In this document: piece after piece, positions 16,719 through 25,649 of the stretch | Layout of the letters: each line of letters begins with the position of its first letter | How positions within the stretch are numbered: the first letter of the stretch is position 1 | Source of the DNA: an uncultured Clostridia bacterium | Lineage (GTDB): Bacteria; Bacillota; Clostridia; Oscillospirales; Feifaniaceae | DNA: 64,000 nucleotides | Reading direction: 5' to 3' | NCBI GenBank assembly: GCA_944376235.1 | Contig: CALWCA010000007.1 | Span: 1-64,000, forward strand | Made by a program: the position numbers and the translations under genes | The notes under the pieces: generated by a model | What the model was told of the DNA's origin: nothing | Database searches by the model: none | The model's input: the letters and a program-made list of their open reading frames with translations, nothing else

Positions 16719-16989
16719 ACAGAGGGCCGCCCTGCGGGGCATGGCAAACACCATGGACACCATTTTTCAGATTGGGAAGGACGGGCTTGGCGAGAGCTTT
16801 TACCGGCAGGTGGACGAGGCGCTGGAGGCGCGTGAGCTCATCAAGCTGCGGGTGCTTGAAAGCTCCATGCTGGGCGCCAGGGAGGCCGCGGCCGACATAG
16901 CGGCCCACTGCAATGCCGACGTCGTGCAGGTGATTGGCAGCCGCTTTGTGCTCTACCGTCCGTCAAAGGAGAAAAAGATCACGATATGA
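16705..16989 (+). CDS. yhbY: YhbY/CRM-domain RNA-binding protein
   Basis: A 94-residue single-domain CRM protein associated with assembly of the large ribosomal subunit. The pattern L-R-G-M-A-N-T-M-D...I-G-K-D-G-L, L-I-K-L-R-V-L and V-V-Q-V-I-G-S-R-F-V-L-Y-R-P matches YhbY. It overlaps rdgB by 14 bases and nadD by four bases, and lies directly before nadD as in many Firmicutes. Confidence 0.94.
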   Translation: MLNSKQRAALRGMANTMDTIFQIGKDGLGESFYRQVDEALEARELIKLRVLESSMLGAREAAADIAAHCNADVVQVIGSRFVLYRPSKEKKITI

Positions 16990-18212
16990 ACGAAAAAAAG
17001 GTCGCCCTGCTGGGCGGCACCTTCAACCCGCCGCACAGCGCCCATGTCGACATGGTGAAATTTGCGCTTTCAAAGCTTGGCTTTGACGAAGTCTGGGTGG
17101 TGCCGGCCGCCGACCCGCCCCACAAGCCGGTGGCGGAAGGCGTGCCGGCGCAGGTGCGCCTTGCGCTTACGCAGCTTGCCTTTGACGGGGTGCCGGGAAC
17201 GCAGGTGTGCGATGTTGAACTCAAGAGAGAGGGCAAGAGCTACACCTGGGACACGCTGACGCTGCTGCGCGGCAAATTCCCAAAGGTGAAGTTCTCGCTG
17301 CTCATGGGGCAGGACATGCTCGAGACCATCGAGCAGTGGTATTGCGCCGAGCAGCTCCTGCACACCACCCCCATGGTGGTCTATCCCAGGCAGGACACGC
17401 AGGGAGTACAGAGGGATTTGCAGGCCCTGGCGGCGCGCCTGAGGGAGGGCTTCGGGGCACGCATTACGGTGGCCGACTTTCCCGTGCAGCCTGTTTCCTC
17501 CACCGATTTGCGTCTTGCCTTGGCGCAGGGGCCTCTCCCGCGCGCCGTGCCGGCCGCCGTTTTGAGAGAGATTGTCAGGCGCGGCCTCTACGGGGTGCAC
17601 CTTGACGCTTCGCGGGCAAAAACCCAAAGGGAGCGGGAAATCATCATGCGGCTTGCGGGGGTGCTGTCGGAAAAGAGGCTGCACCACTCGATTGCCGTAA
17701 TGGAGGAGATGGAACGGCTGTCGCTGCGCTATGGGCTGGAGCCGGAGCGCGGGCGTCTGGCCGGCCTGCTGCACGACTGCACAAAAGACGAAACCTTTGA
17801 AAATCAGTTGCGACTTTGCCGCGAGTTTGATATAATAATCAGTAACCTTGAAGAAAGAAGTCCCAAGCTGCTGCATGCCATCACGGGCGCCCCCGTGGCG
17901 CAACGGTGCTATGGCCTTGCCGACCGGCAGGCCATAGAGGCCATCCGCTATCACACCACAGGGCGCGCCGGCATGACGCTGTTTGACAAGCTGCTCTATC
18001 TGGCCGACTATGTGGAGCCTTTGCGTGCCTTTCCGGGCGTGGAGGAGGTGCGCGCCGTGGTGGATGCCGATTTGAACCGGGCGCTTGCGATTGCGCTTGA
18101 CGGCACCATTGCGGAACTGCTTGAAAAGAAGAGCCTGATTCACCCCGACACGCTGGCGGCACGCAACGATGTGCTCATTGCAATGGCAAAGGAGGAACGC
18201 CATGAGGTCTGA
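16986..18212 (+). CDS. nadD: Fused nicotinate-nucleotide adenylyltransferase (NadD) and YqeK HD hydrolase
   Basis: A 408-residue fusion of two enzymes that are separate adjacent genes in Bacillus. Residues 1-195 are NadD, which adenylates nicotinate mononucleotide in NAD synthesis; they show G-G-T-F-N-P-P-H-S-A-H-V and V-S-S-T-D-L-R. The usual (H/T)xGH motif reads HSAH, so Ala replaces Gly. Residues 210-400 are an HD-domain YqeK-type dinucleoside tetraphosphatase, with H-S-I-A-V-M-E-E, G-L-L-H-D-C-T-K-D and a Y-L-A-D-Y-V-E-P block. The reading frame is continuous. It overlaps yhbY by four bases and the LCP gene by eleven. Confidence 0.95.
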   Translation: MNEKKVALLGGTFNPPHSAHVDMVKFALSKLGFDEVWVVPAADPPHKPVAEGVPAQVRLALTQLAFDGVPGTQVCDVELKREGKSYTWDTLTLLRGKFPKVKFSLLMGQDMLETIEQWYCAEQLLHTTPMVVYPRQDTQGVQRDLQALAARLREGFGARITVADFPVQPVSSTDLRLALAQGPLPRAVPAAVLREIVRRGLYGVHLDASRAKTQREREIIMRLAGVLSEKRLHHSIAVMEEMERLSLRYGLEPERGRLAGLLHDCTKDETFENQLRLCREFDIIISNLEERSPKLLHAITGAPVAQRCYGLADRQAIEAIRYHTTGRAGMTLFDKLLYLADYVEPLRAFPGVEEVRAVVDADLNRALAIALDGTIAELLEKKSLIHPDTLAARNDVLIAMAKEERHEV

Positions 18213-19425
18213 AGGTGTCCTGGCCGGGAAGCGCTCTGTGGCAGCGGCAATCCTGGCGGGGATTTTTGTGCTGGTAGCTATGCTGGTGACGACTGCAATT
18301 TACTTTTACGCCGTTGCCGCCGGCGCTTACATCGACCCCAATTCAGTAGAAAAGGGCGAGGGCATCCATTATATCCGCTATGAGGGAGAGGGCTTTCCCC
18401 AGACCAATCCCGACAATGAGGAGGCCCACATTTTCCTGGTGGGCGGGACCGATGAAGACGGCTATCGGACCGACGCCATGCTGCTGGTCTACTTCAACCC
18501 CTCGGAAAAAGAGCTCAATATTTTGCAGATTCCCAGAGATTTGTTTGTGGACACGGGCTATGCAAGCCGTAAAGCAAATGCCCTTTACGCCTATGGAAAG
18601 GGCCCTCTGATGAAGAGCGTGCTGAGCGAGACCTTTGGCATCCCCATTGAGAACTATGTGGTCATCAACCTCGCCTGCTTCAAGACGGTGGTCGACAAGC
18701 TGGGCGGCGTGACGATGGACGTCCCCTTTGATATGGACTACGAGGATCCGGCGCAGGGGCTGTCCATCCACCTCAAGCAGGGGGTGCAGACGCTGAGCGG
18801 CGAGCAGGCCGAGGGCTTTGTGCGCTTTCGCTACGGGTATGTGGATATGGACCTGGGGCGCATGAGGGCGCAGCAGATGTTTTTGTCGGCCTTTGCCAAG
18901 ACGGCGCTTGACGCCAAGAACATCACCAAAATCCCGGGCATCATCACGGCGGTTTTCCAGAACATGAAGACGGATTTCACGGTCAACGACATGCTGGCGC
19001 GTGCCGCCGAGGCGCTGACGCTGTCGCTGGAGGACGTGCGTATTTTCTCCCTGCCGGGGGAATCCTGGTACTATAAGGGCGAGAGCGGGCTGACGGCCTA
19101 CCACGATGAGACCATGTATATCATCAACAACTACTTCAATCCCTATGACGAGCTCATCACGGACGAGACGCTGATGGAGCTGGGACGCAACTCAACCGGC
19201 ACCTGGAATCTCGACGGCAGCACGCTGGTGGAGATTGACGAAAACCATCCCAAGTTCAACCTCAACCCCAAGTGGGACTGGGAGGAATACCTGGCAGGCC
19301 AGCTTGGCACCAATACGACCCCTGAGCCCGAGCCTGAGGCAGACCCCGAGCCCGAGCCTGAGCCCGAGGCAAATCCCGAGCCCGACGACGACACACCACC
19401 TGCGCCCCTGCCAGACGGCTATTGA
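18202..19425 (+). CDS. LytR-CpsA-Psr (LCP) family cell-wall glycopolymer ligase
   Basis: A membrane-anchored LCP protein of about 407 residues that transfers lipid-linked wall polymers to peptidoglycan. One N-terminal transmembrane helix (about 12-34) precedes the LCP domain. That domain has G-T-D-E-D-G-Y-R-T-D-A-M-L-L, I-P-R-D-L-F-V-D and V-R-F-R-Y-G-Y-V-D-M-D-L-G-R-M-R-A-Q-Q, which hold the metal and polyprenyl-phosphate residues. The tail is a P-E-P-E-rich repeat of about 30 residues. ATG 18202 follows GGAGGAA and overlaps the upstream stop. LCP proteins often attach polymers that serve as SLH ligands, and three SLH proteins lie in this window; the link is inference. Confidence 0.93.
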   Translation: MRSEGVLAGKRSVAAAILAGIFVLVAMLVTTAIYFYAVAAGAYIDPNSVEKGEGIHYIRYEGEGFPQTNPDNEEAHIFLVGGTDEDGYRTDAMLLVYFNPSEKELNILQIPRDLFVDTGYASRKANALYAYGKGPLMKSVLSETFGIPIENYVVINLACFKTVVDKLGGVTMDVPFDMDYEDPAQGLSIHLKQGVQTLSGEQAEGFVRFRYGYVDMDLGRMRAQQMFLSAFAKTALDAKNITKIPGIITAVFQNMKTDFTVNDMLARAAEALTLSLEDVRIFSLPGESWYYKGESGLTAYHDETMYIINNYFNPYDELITDETLMELGRNSTGTWNLDGSTLVEIDENHPKFNLNPKWDWEEYLAGQLGTNTTPEPEPEADPEPEPEPEANPEPDDDTPPAPLPDGY

Positions 19426-19460
19426 GCCTGAGAAACGGGGCCAAGACTGGAGGTTCATTT

Positions 19461-19823
19461 ATGGAGCTTTCCCCGCGCGAGCTTGCCCTCAAGGCAGCAC
19501 AGATTCTCAGCGAAAAGAAGGCCAGCGACATTGAGATTCTCGAAATCGGGGATCTCACGGTGCTGGCGGAGTATTTTGTCATCTGCACCGGAACCAGCAG
19601 TACGCAGGTGAGGTCTCTGGCCGAGGAGCTGGAGTTCCGACTATCGGAGCTGGGCATCGAGCCCCACCACATTGAGGGCCACCGCTCGACGAGCTGGGTG
19701 CTGCTCGACTACTCGTCGGTGGTTGTCCATGTGTTTTACAAGGAGTCAAGGGAGTTTTACCGGCTCGAGCACATGTGGGCCGACGCAAAGCGCCTTGACG
19801 TGCCGGAGCAGGCACAGTCGTAA
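19461..19823 (+). CDS. rsfS: Ribosomal silencing factor RsfS
   Basis: A 120-residue RsfS/Iojap protein that binds L14 and blocks subunit joining under starvation. Family features are K-A-S-D-I-E-I-L-E-I-G-D-L-T, A-E-Y-F-V-I-C-T-G-T-S-S-T-Q-V-R, I-E-G-H-R-S-T-S-W-V-L-L-D and V-V-V-H-V-F. ATG 19461 follows GGAGG at the right distance; an upstream TTG at 19422 would add 13 unrelated residues. It stands between the LCP gene and leuS. Confidence 0.95.
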   Translation: MELSPRELALKAAQILSEKKASDIEILEIGDLTVLAEYFVICTGTSSTQVRSLAEELEFRLSELGIEPHHIEGHRSTSWVLLDYSSVVVHVFYKESREFYRLEHMWADAKRLDVPEQAQS

Positions 19824-19871
19824 CCCGAAATAACGGCCCCACACCGGGCCTGGGAGAGGAAGTTTAGGACA

Positions 19872-22271
19872 ATGAAATACGATTTTGCAGCCGTCGAAAA
19901 GAAATGGCAGGACATCTGGGAGGAAAAGGGCTGTTTTCACGCGACCATTGACTACAGCAAGCCCAAGTTTTACGGCCTGGTGGAATTTCCCTATCCTTCG
20001 GGGCAGGGCCTGCATGTGGGCCATCCGCGCTCCTACACGGCAATTGACGCCATCTGCCGTCAAAAGAGGCTCCAGGGCTACAACGTGCTCTACCCCATGG
20101 GGTGGGACGCCTTCGGCCTGCCCACCGAAAACTACGCCATTGCCAACAAGATGAAGCCGGCCGTGGTGACGCAGCGCAACGTGGCGCGCTTCAAGTCGCA
20201 GCTTCAGGCGCTGGGGCTGTCCTTTGACTGGTCGAGGGAAATCAACACCACCGACCCGAGCTACTACAAGTGGACGCAGTGGATTTTCCTCAAATTTTTT
20301 GAGAAGGGCCTGGCCTACAAGAAGGAGATGTCGGTCAACTGGTGCCCCTCCTGCAAGGTGGTTTTGGCCAATGAGGAGGCGACAGGCGGCGTATGCGAGC
20401 GCTGCGGCGCGCCCACGACCCAGAAGACCAAAAGCCAGTGGATGCTGGCCATCACCAAATACGCCCAGCGCCTGATTGACGACCTGGACGATTTGGACTT
20501 TATTGAGCGCGTCACCATCCAGCAGAAGAACTGGATTGGCCGCTCCGAGGGCGCCGATGTGCGCTTTGAGACCACGGCGGGCGACGTGCTCGAGGTCTAC
20601 ACCACCCGTCCCGACACGCTGTTTGGCGCCACCTACATGGTCATCGCGCCCGAGCATCCCCTGATTGAGAAGTGGGCGCCCCACATCACCAACATGGACG
20701 CGCTGCTGCAGTACCGTACCGACGCCGCCCGCAAGAGCGACTTTGAGCGCACCGAGCTGGTCAAGGAGAAGACCGGCGTGTGCATTGAGGGCGTGCGGGC
20801 CATCAACCCGGTTACGGGAGATGAGATTCCCATTTACATTTCGGACTATGTGCTCATGAGCTACGGCACGGGCGCCATCATGGCGGTGCCGGCGCACGAC
20901 GAGCGCGACTACGACTTTGCCAAGGTGTTCCACCTTCCCATCGTGGAGGTGGTCAAGGGCGGCGACATTGAAAAAGAGGCCTTTACCGACTGCGAGACCG
21001 GCGTGATGGTCAATTCCGGCTTCCTCAACGGCATGACGGTGGAGCAGGCCAAGCAGGCCATCAAGAAGTGGCTGTCCGACAACGGCAAGGGCGAGCCCAA
21101 GGTCAACTACAAGCTGCGCGACTGGATTTTCTCGCGTCAGCGTTACTGGGGCGAGCCCATTCCGCTCATCTACTGCGAGAAGTGCGGCTGGGTGCCGGTG
21201 CCCTATGAGCAGCTTCCCGTGCTGCTGCCCGACGTGGACAGCTACGAGCCCACAGAAGACGGCGATTCCCCGCTTGCCAAGATTCCCGAGTTTGTCAACA
21301 CCACCTGCCCGCACTGCGGCGGCCCGGCAAAGCGCGAGACCGACACCATGCCCAACTGGGCGGGTTCGAGCTGGTATTTCCTGCGCTACCTCGACCCCCA
21401 CAACGACAAGGAGCTGGCCTCCAGGGAGGCCCTCGACTACTGGCTGCCTGTCGACTGGTACAACGGCGGCATGGAGCACACCACGCTGCACCTGCTCTAC
21501 TCGCGTTTTTGGCACAAGTTCCTGTATGACTGCGGTGTGGTTCCCACCAAGGAGCCCTATCAGAAGCGCACCTCTCACGGCATGATTTTGGGAGAAAACG
21601 GCGAGAAGATGAGCAAATCGCGCGGCAACGTCATCAACCCCGACGACATCATTGCCGAATACGGAGCCGACACCATGCGGCTGTATGAAATGTTCATCGG
21701 CGACTTTGAAAAGTCGGCGCCCTGGTCGACCACCGGCATCAAGGGCTGCAAGCGCTTCCTGGAGCGCACGGCCGATCTGCCCGGCATGATGACCAGGGAA
21801 GAGGGCTATTCTGCCGACATGGAAGTGAAAACCCATGCGCTCATCAAGAAGGTGACGTACGACATTGCCAACCTCAAGGGCAACACGGCCATTGCCGCCC
21901 TCATGAGCTATCTCAACGACATTGAGCAAAAGGGTTCGATAACGGCGGGGGAGCTCAAGGCCTTCTTGCTGCTGCTCAATCCCATGGCGCCCCATCTGAC
22001 CGAGGAGCTGTGGGAGCAGTGCGGCTTTGGCGGCATGATTGTCGACCAGAGCTGGCCGACCTACGACGAGGCCAAGACCGTTGAGAGCAGCGTGGAGATT
22101 CCGGTGCAGGTGTCGGGCAAGCTGCGGGGCACCATCGTCATCGAGAGAGGCGAGGCGCAGGCCTCTGTGGTCGAGAAGGCCAAGGCCAAGGTGGCGGGCT
22201 ACCTCGAGGGGAAAACGGTGGTCAAGGAGATCTATGTCCCCGACAAGCTGGTCAATCTGGTTGCAAAATAA
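19872..22271 (+). CDS. leuS: Leucyl-tRNA synthetase
   Basis: A 799-residue class I synthetase. The HIGH element appears as L-H-V-G-H after P-Y-P-S-G-Q-G, and KMSKS as [10 protein letters not shown]. Cysteine pairs C-P-S-C and C-E-R-C form a zinc site near 155-180. The editing domain includes [12 protein letters not shown]. The C-terminal anticodon-binding and leucine-specific tail is complete. Only 48 bases separate it from rsfS, so there is no room for a T-box leader. Confidence 0.98.
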   Translation: MKYDFAAVEKKWQDIWEEKGCFHATIDYSKPKFYGLVEFPYPSGQGLHVGHPRSYTAIDAICRQKRLQGYNVLYPMGWDAFGLPTENYAIANKMKPAVVTQRNVARFKSQLQALGLSFDWSREINTTDPSYYKWTQWIFLKFFEKGLAYKKEMSVNWCPSCKVVLANEEATGGVCERCGAPTTQKTKSQWMLAITKYAQRLIDDLDDLDFIERVTIQQKNWIGRSEGADVRFETTAGDVLEVYTTRPDTLFGATYMVIAPEHPLIEKWAPHITNMDALLQYRTDAARKSDFERTELVKEKTGVCIEGVRAINPVTGDEIPIYISDYVLMSYGTGAIMAVPAHDERDYDFAKVFHLPIVEVVKGGDIEKEAFTDCETGVMVNSGFLNGMTVEQAKQAIKKWLSDNGKGEPKVNYKLRDWIFSRQRYWGEPIPLIYCEKCGWVPVPYEQLPVLLPDVDSYEPTEDGDSPLAKIPEFVNTTCPHCGGPAKRETDTMPNWAGSSWYFLRYLDPHNDKELASREALDYWLPVDWYNGGMEHTTLHLLYSRFWHKFLYDCGVVPTKEPYQKRTSHGMILGENGEKMSKSRGNVINPDDIIAEYGADTMRLYEMFIGDFEKSAPWSTTGIKGCKRFLERTADLPGMMTREEGYSADMEVKTHALIKKVTYDIANLKGNTAIAALMSYLNDIEQKGSITAGELKAFLLLLNPMAPHLTEELWEQCGFGGMIVDQSWPTYDEAKTVESSVEIPVQVSGKLRGTIVIERGEAQASVVEKAKAKVAGYLEGKTVVKEIYVPDKLVNLVAK

Positions 22272-22274
22272 GGG

Positions 22275-22304
22275 TTGACAGAGCGCGGGGTTGAGCAGTA
22301 TAAT
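22275..22304 (+). promoter_or_regulatory. Strong promoter for rpsU
   Basis: A perfect TTGACA (22275-22280), an 18-base spacer and a perfect TATAAT (22299-22304), immediately after leuS. Confidence 0.9.
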
Positions 22305-22351
22305 AGGTTATCGAAGTGATGGGATGTCGAACCATGAGGGGAGGGATATCA

Positions 22352-22528
22352 ATGTCGGAAGTACGGGTGAAAGATAACGAATCCTTGGACAGTGCACTGA
22401 GAAGATTCAAGAGACAGTGTGCCAAGTCGGGCGTTCTTTCCGAACTGCGCAAGAGAGAGCACTACGAAAAACCCAGCGTCAAGCGCAAGAAAAAGTCAGA
22501 GGCAGCCAGAAAGCGTAAGTTCAAGTAA
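22352..22528 (+). CDS. rpsU: Ribosomal protein bS21
   Basis: A 58-residue, very basic small-subunit protein. [20 protein letters not shown] and a lysine-rich tail [13 protein letters not shown] identify bS21. ATG 22352 has GGGGAGGGAT upstream; the 12-residue extension from an earlier start does not belong to the family. It is a single-gene unit with its own consensus promoter and terminator. Confidence 0.97.
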   Translation: MSEVRVKDNESLDSALRRFKRQCAKSGVLSELRKREHYEKPSVKRKKKSEAARKRKFK

Positions 22529-22601
22529 TTTTTCTGGGTTACAAAAGGCCTTTTGACCCCTCAGATTGTATTTGACAATCCCAAAAGCAAATGAGTTTTC
22601 G

Positions 22602-22633
22602 CCCCCGTATCCTCCCGATACGGGGGTTTTTTT
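22602..22633 (+). terminator. Intrinsic terminator after rpsU
   Basis: CCCCCGTATC pairs with GATACGGGGG around CTCCC, followed by seven T residues. Confidence 0.95.
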
Positions 22634-22799
22634 GTGTGCATGTGAGACGGGCCTTTTGAAATGGATTTTTGAGAGGGATCGAATGAGATGGGTCGAAGAG
22701 CAAAGCATGGGATGAATGGCGGCGTCTGGCAAGCTGCCTGATCAGGTGGAAGAGTGGGGCGCTTTTTGTCCATTCAGGGCCTGGCTAAGCTCTTTGTGC

Positions 22800-22829
22800 T
22801 TTACAGGAAATGCAAAGGCATGCTATACT
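22800..22829 (+). promoter_or_regulatory. Promoter of the cobalamin-riboswitch transcript
   Basis: TTTACA (22800-22805), an 18-base spacer and an extended -10, TGC-TATACT (22821-22829). Transcription would start near 22836, just ahead of the riboswitch P1 stem. Confidence 0.75.
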
Positions 22830-22838
22830 AAAGCAAAC

Positions 22839-22951
22839 GGATTGCGTCTGCCGGGAAAAGCCCGGCGTGCGGAATGAGGGTGCAAAGCCCCGCGAGTCGG
22901 TCACTGTGAAGCCGCGAGAGCGGATAAGTCAGATACGCATTGCCGCAATCC
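22839..22951 (+). ncRNA. Cobalamin riboswitch aptamer
   Basis: The P1 stem GGATTGCG (22839-22846) pairs perfectly with CGCAATCC (22944-22951). Inside are the conserved pieces of the B12 element: GCGGAATG, then GGGTGCAAAGCCCC, then GTCGGTCACTGTGAAGCCGC (the B12-box region), then AAGTCAGATAC before the closing strand. Order and spacing match the short clostridial form of the adenosylcobalamin-type riboswitch. Such elements normally lower expression when cobalamin is plentiful. Position 130 bases ahead of the intrinsic-factor-like gene makes that gene the regulated target. Confidence 0.92.
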
Positions 22952-22972
22952 CTGCTCCTGCCGGTACCGGGA

Positions 22973-23027
22973 CGCAGATTGTCAGGGAAATCTGCGCCCG
23001 TCTGGCCTTTTTGGGACAGGCGGGCGC
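22973..23027 (+). promoter_or_regulatory. Putative riboswitch expression platform
   Basis: Two hairpins that share bases. The first is CGCAGATT (22973-22980) with AATCTGCG (22989-22996). The second is GCGCCCGTCTG (22994-23004) with CAGGCGGGCGC (23017-23027), with one G-U pair. Because 22994-22996 is used by both, they cannot form fully at once. No real U tract follows, so control may be translational or Rho-dependent; this is inference. Confidence 0.45.
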
Positions 23028-23081
23028 TTGCGTGTGCATCGGACTGCCGGGAGAAAAACCGGAAGAAAGAGGGAAACCATC

Positions 23082-25622
23082 ATGAGGAAAAGACAGCTTT
23101 TGCGCCTGATGGCGGCGCTGCTGGCGGTGCTGCTGGTTTTGGGAACGCCGGCAGCGCTGGCCGGTGACCTGCCGGATGCCCCCCAGGGGACGACCGGCTC
23201 CGAAAAGGGCCTGCCTTTGGCGCAGGAGGTACTCGAGCAGTGCCTTGCGGCCTACGGCGGCAAGGCGGCAGACTGGGAGGAGCTCTCGGCCATTTACGCA
23301 GCCCTTGCAAAGGGGGACTACACAAAGGGCGTCAGCCTGGAGGAGGTGACGCTGCCGGCGATGCCGGAAGAGCCCTCGTCGGCCCTGTTTCAGGCGCTTA
23401 TGACGGGGGATTTGGAGGCGGCGCGGCAGGCGGCGGAAACCCTTGTGCAGGAGGGGGAGCTCGCCGACCCGGGCTATGGCTACGGCTATGCCCTCAACCT
23501 GCTTGCCGTGGAGGCCTGGAACCGCTCGGCGGAGGTGCCGCTTTCCTATGACAGGCAGCAGGCGGCGGACAGGCTGCTGGGCTACCGGTATGAGGGGGGC
23601 CCCGGCTATGGGTACTCCTACGACGGGGTCTACTCCGACGATTTTGACACGGCAGGACTGGCGCTGGCGGCGCTGACGCTGCTTGACGACGGGGAGATTT
23701 CGGGGCTGCAGGAGGCAAAAGAGGCCCTTTTGGGCTGGATTTTGCAAAAGGCGCAGGAGGGGATCGGAAACCCCAACTCCCTGGCGCTGCTGATAACGGG
23801 CCTGACGGCGGCGGGGCAGGCGACCGATGTGGCGGTGCAGGAGCTGCTGGGCTTTTACCTGGGGGAGGGGCGGTTTGAATCCTCCTTTTTGCCTGGGGAG
23901 CCAGACGCTTTTGCCACCAAGCAGGCGGCGCGCGCGCTGTCGGAGGCGCTTGACAAGGCTTCCTTTTTCACCTCGGTGCGGCTCAACCCGGCAGGCCTGC
24001 AGGAGGGGGCGCAGGAGAGCGGCCAGCAGGGCGCAGAGGAGCCCGGAGAAGAGCAGGAGCCGCAGCCGGTGCAGGAGTTTATTTACCTCACCGTGACCGG
24101 CCCCGAGGGCGTGCTGCTGCCGCGCACCCGTCTTTCCCATGCCGACGGCATGACGCCGCTTGACGCACTGGGCCAAAGCGGCCTGTCCTTTGTGCAATCG
24201 GGAGGCTACGTCAGCGCCATTGAGGGCATTGCCGAGAGGGACTACGGCGTGGGCTCGGGCTGGCTCTTCCGGGTCAACGAGGCCTACGGAATCCTGCAGG
24301 GGGCCTCGCAGTACCGCCTCCAGGCAGGGGATGAGCTGGTGTGGTACTATACCCTTGACTATGTCGGGGACGAGGGCTCGAAGGACTGGAAGGACCCCGA
24401 GCTGCCAGGCCTGACCGAACCCGTGTCGGCCACGGTGCAGCAGGCCCGTGAGATGCTGGTGGAGGCCCTGCTTGACAAGCTGGAGGAGCAGGGCCCCTCA
24501 AGCGTGGACGACCTTGTGGTCTTTTCTCTGGCGCGCGGCGGCGACGTCTCGCAGGAGCTGCTGCAGCAGTGGTACGAGAGCTTTTGCGAGCGCGCAGCGG
24601 CAGCAGGCGGCAGGCTCTCTTCCAGCAAGTATACCGAATACAGTAAGGCGGTTTTGACGCTGACTGCGGCGGGCTTTGACGCCTCAAAGGCAGCCGCCTC
24701 GCAGGAGCGGCCTGAGGGCTATGACCTCACCGAGCCCCTGACGCAGCTTGACAGGGTCAGTGCGCAGGGCGTGACCGGTGCGGCGTATGCGCTGCTGGCG
24801 CTTGACTGCGGCAATTACAGGGCGCAGGAGTCCGACGCCTTGCGTGGGCAGCTTGTGGCCTATCTGCTTGACAATCAGCTTGACGACGGCGGCTTTGCCC
24901 TGACAAATGACAAGGCCGACGCCGCAGACGCCGACGTGACGGCCATCGTGCTGTCGGCCCTTGCTCCCTATGAGCAGGCCGCGCAGGCGGTGCAGCACGC
25001 CCTGGACTGCCTTGCCGGGATGCAGATGGAAAGCGGCGGCTTTGCCAGCTACGGACAGGAGTCCTGCGAGAGCACGGCCCAGGTCATCCTTGCGCTGTGC
25101 CGGCTTGGCATCGACACGCAGGATGCGCGCTTTGTCAAAGAGGGAGGCACCCTGACCGACGCGCTGCTGCGCTACCAGCTTGAGGACGGCAGCTTCAGCC
25201 ATACGCCGGGCGGCCAGAGCGATCCCATCGCCACCACGCAGGCGCTCATGGCGCTGACGGCGCTGTCCTGCGGCGAGCGCGGGGCAGACCTCTTTGTCAC
25301 CTTTTACGACCTGACCGGAGCGGCGCAGAGAGAGGCCGTTGAGGCGCTGGCCAGCGCCGGCGTGCTGTGCGGGATGGGCGACGGCAGCTTTTGCCCGGAC
25401 GCCCCCATGACGGTGGCGCAGTACTATACGGCGCTTGCACGGGCAAAGGGGCTGGAGGCGGAGTCCGGGCAAGGCGCATGGTATGAGGGCTATCTGGCGG
25501 CAGTTGTTCAAGAGGGACTGGCACAGCCGGAGGAGCTTGCCGAGCCCGACGCCCCTCTGGCGCAGGGGCAGACGCGGGCACAGGCGGCCGCAGAGCTGTA
25601 TGAGCTCTGGAAGGCCGCATAA
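23082..25622 (+). CDS. Intrinsic-factor-like surface protein (alpha/alpha barrel, DUF4430, SLH)
   Basis: An 846-residue secreted protein. A signal peptide (residues 1-29) is followed by an alpha-helical region to about 310 and an E/Q-rich linker. A DUF4430/transcobalamin-C-like beta domain spans about 333-430, with G-S-G-W-L-F-R-V-N-E and L-Q-A-G-D-E-L-V-W-Y-Y. A second helical region (460-740) carries prenyltransferase/cyclase-fold motifs Q-L-D-D-G-G-F (~597), Q-M-E-S-G-G-F (~646) and Q-L-E-D-G-S-F (~699). The end (~747-846) resembles SLH repeats (G-M-G-D-G-S-F-C-P-D). Vertebrate intrinsic factor and transcobalamin likewise join an alpha/alpha barrel to this beta domain. With the upstream riboswitch, cobalamin capture at the cell surface is the best hypothesis; binding itself is not shown. 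It is 27 bases ahead of a DUF4430 lipoprotein. Confidence 0.85.
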   Translation: MRKRQLLRLMAALLAVLLVLGTPAALAGDLPDAPQGTTGSEKGLPLAQEVLEQCLAAYGGKAADWEELSAIYAALAKGDYTKGVSLEEVTLPAMPEEPSSALFQALMTGDLEAARQAAETLVQEGELADPGYGYGYALNLLAVEAWNRSAEVPLSYDRQQAADRLLGYRYEGGPGYGYSYDGVYSDDFDTAGLALAALTLLDDGEISGLQEAKEALLGWILQKAQEGIGNPNSLALLITGLTAAGQATDVAVQELLGFYLGEGRFESSFLPGEPDAFATKQAARALSEALDKASFFTSVRLNPAGLQEGAQESGQQGAEEPGEEQEPQPVQEFIYLTVTGPEGVLLPRTRLSHADGMTPLDALGQSGLSFVQSGGYVSAIEGIAERDYGVGSGWLFRVNEAYGILQGASQYRLQAGDELVWYYTLDYVGDEGSKDWKDPELPGLTEPVSATVQQAREMLVEALLDKLEEQGPSSVDDLVVFSLARGGDVSQELLQQWYESFCERAAAAGGRLSSSKYTEYSKAVLTLTAAGFDASKAAASQERPEGYDLTEPLTQLDRVSAQGVTGAAYALLALDCGNYRAQESDALRGQLVAYLLDNQLDDGGFALTNDKADAADADVTAIVLSALAPYEQAAQAVQHALDCLAGMQMESGGFASYGQESCESTAQVILALCRLGIDTQDARFVKEGGTLTDALLRYQLEDGSFSHTPGGQSDPIATTQALMALTALSCGERGADLFVTFYDLTGAAQREAVEALASAGVLCGMGDGSFCPDAPMTVAQYYTALARAKGLEAESGQGAWYEGYLAAVVQEGLAQPEELAEPDAPLAQGQTRAQAAAELYELWKAA

Positions 25623-25649
25623 CAGACAGAAAGGAAAGGGCGTGCGGCG

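Noticed and set aside
19824-19871. T-box leader for leuS
   Set aside because: Only 48 bases separate rsfS and leuS, and no T-box sequence is present.
19746-21995. 749-residue minus-strand frame across leuS
   Set aside because: Antisense of a perfectly recognisable leucyl-tRNA synthetase; composition typical of GC-rich shadow frames.
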